Shown: one piece after another, positions 38,227 through 40,502 of the stretch
Position numbering within the stretch: position 1 is the first letter of the stretch
How the letters are laid out: every line of letters starts with the position of its first letter
Assembly: GCA_027490975.1 (NCBI GenBank)
Contig: JAIXXA010000128.1
Coordinates: 1 to 40,502 of the forward strand
Direction of reading: 5' to 3'
Source: Rhodospirillaceae bacterium
Lineage (GTDB): Bacteria; Pseudomonadota; Alphaproteobacteria; CACIAM-22H2
Length of the DNA: 40,502 bases
Notes under the pieces: generated by a model
What the model was told of the DNA's origin: nothing
Database searches by the model: none
Seen by the model: only the letters and a program-made list of their open reading frames with translations
Position numbers and translations under genes: made by a program

Positions 38227-38984
38227 AAGAGCCCGCGCGCGGCCAGATAGGCGCCGAGGGCGAAAAGGCCGATCAGGAACCAGCGACGGAACGTGGCGGC
38301 CGGCATGCGGTGGCGCAGTCGCGTTCCCAGCGCCATGCCGGCAAGGGCGGGGATTACCGCAAGGCACGAGCCCAGCAGAAGGTCGCGATCGTAGACGTCG
38401 TCGCCCGCCAGGCTCAGCGCGAGGGCGACGGTCGAGGCCATGAACGACAGGCCGAGCGCCTGGATCAGATCTTCTTTGTCGAGCCCCAACGACTGCAGAT
38501 AGGGAACGGCCGGAATCGTGAAGACACCCGTGGCGGCCGTGACCAAACCCGTCGCAAGGCCCACCACGGGGGCTGCCGTCGCCTCGTGCCGGCCTGGCGG
38601 CGGCAAGCGGATATTGGCGAGCGCCAAGCCCGCATAGAGCGCCAAGGCGAGACCGAGGGCCACGCGCGCCGCCCCGGCCTGCTCGCCCGCAAGCCAGCCC
38701 GACCCAAGCCACACGCCCGCGAACACAGCCGCCAGCATCGGCCACAGGCGCCGCACGAGGCCGCGAAAATCGGGCCCGGCCCAAAGCTGCCAGACATTCG
38801 TCACGAGCGACGGCACGATCAACAGGGCGGCCGCGTGGGCCGGCAGCAAGGCAAGGCTCATGAGCCCCATGGCGATCGCCGGCAGGCCGAGCCCGACCAC
38901 GCCTTTGACGAAACCCGCCAGCACGAAGGCGGCGGCAAGACTTGCGACGAGGAGCGGGTTGGCGAAGGGGGCGTATTCGGTCAT
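38223..38984 (-). CDS. TauE/SafE-family permease (sulfite exporter type)
   Basis: The product is 253 residues with about eight hydrophobic helices. The family features are [20 protein letters not shown] in the first half and the repeat [40 protein letters not shown] in the second, each with the Gly-rich turn typical of TauE/SafE (PF01925). Family members export sulfite, sulfoacetate or other organic anions; the substrate is unknown here. The ATG is at 38984. It is divergent from a LysR regulator, which probably controls it through the dyad at 39041-39061. Confidence 0.88.
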   Translation of the reverse strand: MTEYAPFANPLLVASLAAAFVLAGFVKGVVGLGLPAIAMGLMSLALLPAHAAALLIVPSLVTNVWQLWAGPDFRGLVRRLWPMLAAVFAGVWLGSGWLAGEQAGAARVALGLALALYAGLALANIRLPPPGRHEATAAPVVGLATGLVTAATGVFTIPAVPYLQSLGLDKEDLIQALGLSFMASTVALALSLAGDDVYDRDLLLGSCLAVIPALAGMALGTRLRHRMPAATFRRWFLIGLFALGAYLAARGLF

Positions 38985-39040
38985 GGCGGCGACCTTGCCT
39001 GCGCCCCGCCCGCCGGCGCAATCTGGAATGCATAAAGCAA

Positions 39041-39061
39041 GCCTTCGGATGGTCCGAAGGC
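39041..39061. promoter_or_regulatory. Perfect 21-bp dyad between a permease gene and its LysR regulator
   Basis: GCCTTCGGA - TGG - TCCGAAGGC is a perfect inverted repeat with nine-bp arms, 22 bases before the LysR ATG and 56 bases before the permease ATG. Location and symmetry fit the regulator's own operator. The TTCGGA-N3-TCCGAA core is the likely contact region. Confidence 0.55.
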
Positions 39062-39083
39062 ACAGGCGAGCGGAGCATGCGCG

Positions 39084-39974
39084 ATGCGTTTCGATTTGGC
39101 CGATCTGCGCCTGTTCGCGGCGGTGGCCGCATCCGGATCGATCACCAAGGGGGCGGCGCGCGCGCATCTGGCACTCGCGTCCGCCAGCGCAAGGCTTGCG
39201 GCGATGGAAGCGGAGGCGGGCGTGGGCCTGCTCGTGCGCGGCCGCCGCGGCGTGGTGCCCACCGCCGCCGGCGAAGCGCTGCTGCATCATGCGCAAGCCG
39301 TGCTCGACCGCGCCCAGGCTTTGCGCGCCGCCCTCGGCGAATATGCCGAAGGCTTCAGCGCCACCGTGCGCGTGGCCTGCAACACGGCGGCACTCACCGA
39401 GTTTCTGCCGCAGCATCTGGCGAAGTTCCTCGCGGCGAATCCGCGCATCGACGTGGAGATCGCCGAACAGGCAAGCTACGCGATCGCGACATCGGTCGCG
39501 CAAGGGGCGGTCGATCTCGGCATTGCGGCCGACTCGGTGCCGCTGGGGGCGCTCGAGGTTCGGCCGTTCGAGACCGACCGGCTGGTGGCGCTTCTGCCGC
39601 CCGGCGACCGGCTGCGGCATCGCAAATCGCTCGCGTTTTCCGAAATCGCCGCACGCCCGTTCGTGGGCCTCAACGACGATGCGGCTTTGAGCCACTATAT
39701 CGGCCAATACGTGGCGCGCGCCGGGCACCGGCCGCGCTTTCGCGTGCGCGTGCGCGATTTCGACGCGGTGTGCCGGCTCGTGGGGGCGGGCATCGGCGTT
39801 GCGATCGTGCCGATCACGGCGGCAACGCGCATGCGCCGACAGACGCGCGCCGTACCCGTGGCGCTCGAAGACGCGTGGATGCTGCGACGCCTCGTTCTGT
39901 GCGCGCGTTCGTTCGAAACGCTGCCGGTTGCCGCGCGCAAACTTGCCGAAGCGCTGACGCGTCGCAGCGCCTGA
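39084..39974 (+). CDS. LysR-family transcriptional regulator
   Basis: The product is 296 residues. The winged helix-turn-helix is residues 1-60: DLADLRLFAAVAASGSITKGAARAHLALASASARLAAMEAEAGVGLLVRGRRGVVPTAAG, the standard LysR start. The effector domain follows from about 90 with VRVACNTAALTEFLPQHLAKFLAANPRIDVEIAEQ and LVGAGIGVAIVPITAA. The C-terminus is normal length. It is divergent from the TauE/SafE permease and separated from it by 99 bases with a perfect dyad, the usual layout of a LysR regulator and its target. The inducer is unknown. Confidence 0.94.
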   Translation: MRFDLADLRLFAAVAASGSITKGAARAHLALASASARLAAMEAEAGVGLLVRGRRGVVPTAAGEALLHHAQAVLDRAQALRAALGEYAEGFSATVRVACNTAALTEFLPQHLAKFLAANPRIDVEIAEQASYAIATSVAQGAVDLGIAADSVPLGALEVRPFETDRLVALLPPGDRLRHRKSLAFSEIAARPFVGLNDDAALSHYIGQYVARAGHRPRFRVRVRDFDAVCRLVGAGIGVAIVPITAATRMRRQTRAVPVALEDAWMLRRLVLCARSFETLPVAARKLAEALTRRSA

Positions 39975-39983
39975 AGCGCGCCG

Positions 39984-40502
39984 TCAGCGCCCCGGCACGC
40001 GGCCGAGCTCGAGGAACTGGGTTTCGCCCGAGGTTCCCTGCACGCCGTCATTGTCGGTCACGGCGAACATCGTGCCGGCACTGTCGATGGCGAAACCTTC
40101 GAGCTTCTCCAGCACCGTGCCGCGCGGCCGCGCGAGATCGGGCACCATGTCGCGCAGCAGCGTCTTGGCCACGACCGGCACGCTTGCGGCACCGGGTGCG
40201 GCCGGGACGAGACCCGCGACCGAGAAACGATAGAGGCGCTTGATCGCCGCTTCGCCCCACTGGTTGTTGCGCTCGATCACGACAAACGCGTTCGCGCCGT
40301 CGGCGGCGATTTCGGACAGGCCCATCCAGCCCGCCGGCGTCTCGCCGAGCGGATAGTGCAGCACGCCCCATTCCTGGGTCGCGGGCCGGAAACGCAGGAT
40401 CTTGGCGTGGCCTTTCGGGTCGTCCTTCCACTCGCGCTGAACGGCGATCCAGACGGTCTCGTCGGCACCGCTGCCGGTGGCCGCGACACCCTCGAAGCCG
40501 AA
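39984..40502 (-). CDS. Phytase-like esterase-domain protein, C-terminal fragment
   Basis: The last 172 residues are present; the 5' end is beyond the right edge. The reading begins FGFEGVAATGSGADETVWIAVQRE and continues with PLGETPAGWMGLSEIAADGANAFVVIERNNQWGEAAIKRLYRFSV and LEKLEGFAIDSAGTMFAVTDNDGVQ, a beta-propeller pattern with paired acidic and Glu-Gly motifs seen in the esterase-like activity of phytase family (PF13449). Members are secreted phosphoesterase-like proteins with poorly known substrates. The signal peptide cannot be seen here. It is convergent with the LysR gene, with nine bases between stops. Confidence 0.8.
   Translation of the reverse strand, partial: FGFEGVAATGSGADETVWIAVQREWKDDPKGHAKILRFRPATQEWGVLHYPLGETPAGWMGLSEIAADGANAFVVIERNNQWGEAAIKRLYRFSVAGLVPAAPGAASVPVVAKTLLRDMVPDLARPRGTVLEKLEGFAIDSAGTMFAVTDNDGVQGTSGETQFLELGRVPGR

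Overview
The window is a dense, GC-rich chromosomal segment from an alphaproteobacterium. The hrcA-grpE genes lie head-to-head with rph-rdgB-hemW, followed by an LpoA-like gene, rsmI, yraN, a BON lipoprotein and gshB. dnaK-dnaJ lie close by, and DUF2244, PAS_5-type and SirB1-type proteins are present. Together these suggest Rhodospirillales or a relative, but the order cannot be fixed from sequence alone. No tRNA, rRNA, insertion sequence, prophage or CRISPR array was seen. Start codons include several GTG and TTG, and many neighbouring genes overlap by 4 bases or run tail to tail.

Region by region. 1-3.3 kb (minus): the 5' end of a two-partner-secretion exoprotein, then a PhnD-like substrate-binding protein with a hybrid sensor kinase, which looks like a binding-protein-fed sensor and not a transporter. 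3.4-11.1 kb: RidA-like protein, a nitronate-monooxygenase-type flavoprotein with an extra cysteine cluster, an ADP-forming acyl-CoA synthetase fused to a GNAT domain, a family 9 glycosyltransferase, an AmpG-like muropeptide permease and a PAS_5 protein. 11.1-17.8 kb: typA with a PfkB (adenosine-type) kinase, then an EI24-type membrane protein, bactofilin, a lipoprotein, a GNAT enzyme, nth and DUF2244. 17.7-21.5 kb (minus): dapB and a three-gene cluster whose products match the mycobacterial decaprenylphosphoryl-arabinose (DPA) pathway: UbiA-type DPPR synthase, DprE1 and DprE2. 21.7-24.1 kb: a CHASE-domain histidine kinase and a single-domain response regulator. 24.1-30.0 kb: chaperone block dnaJ, dnaK, a small unknown protein with its own promoter, grpE and hrcA. 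30.2-38.2 kb: the housekeeping block rph-rdgB-hemW, GFA, LpoA-like, rsmI-yraN, DolP-like BON lipoprotein, SirB1-like and gshB. 38.2-40.5 kb: a TauE/SafE permease divergent from a LysR regulator with a perfect dyad between them, then the 3' part of a phytase-like esterase gene.

The most notable system is the DPA cluster in a Gram-negative. It makes a lipid-linked D-arabinofuranose donor, yet no arabinosyltransferase or DPPR phosphatase is in the window. Its DprE1 has Ala where the benzothiazinone-reactive Cys387 sits in Mycobacterium tuberculosis. The divergent region ahead of it carries two copies of an 11-bp palindrome, 23 bp apart, interlocked with a terminator-like stem. Envelope genes recur throughout (AmpG, bactofilin, LpoA-like, DolP-like, GT9, TpsA). 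All calls come from reading the sequence and remembered family motifs; no database search was run.
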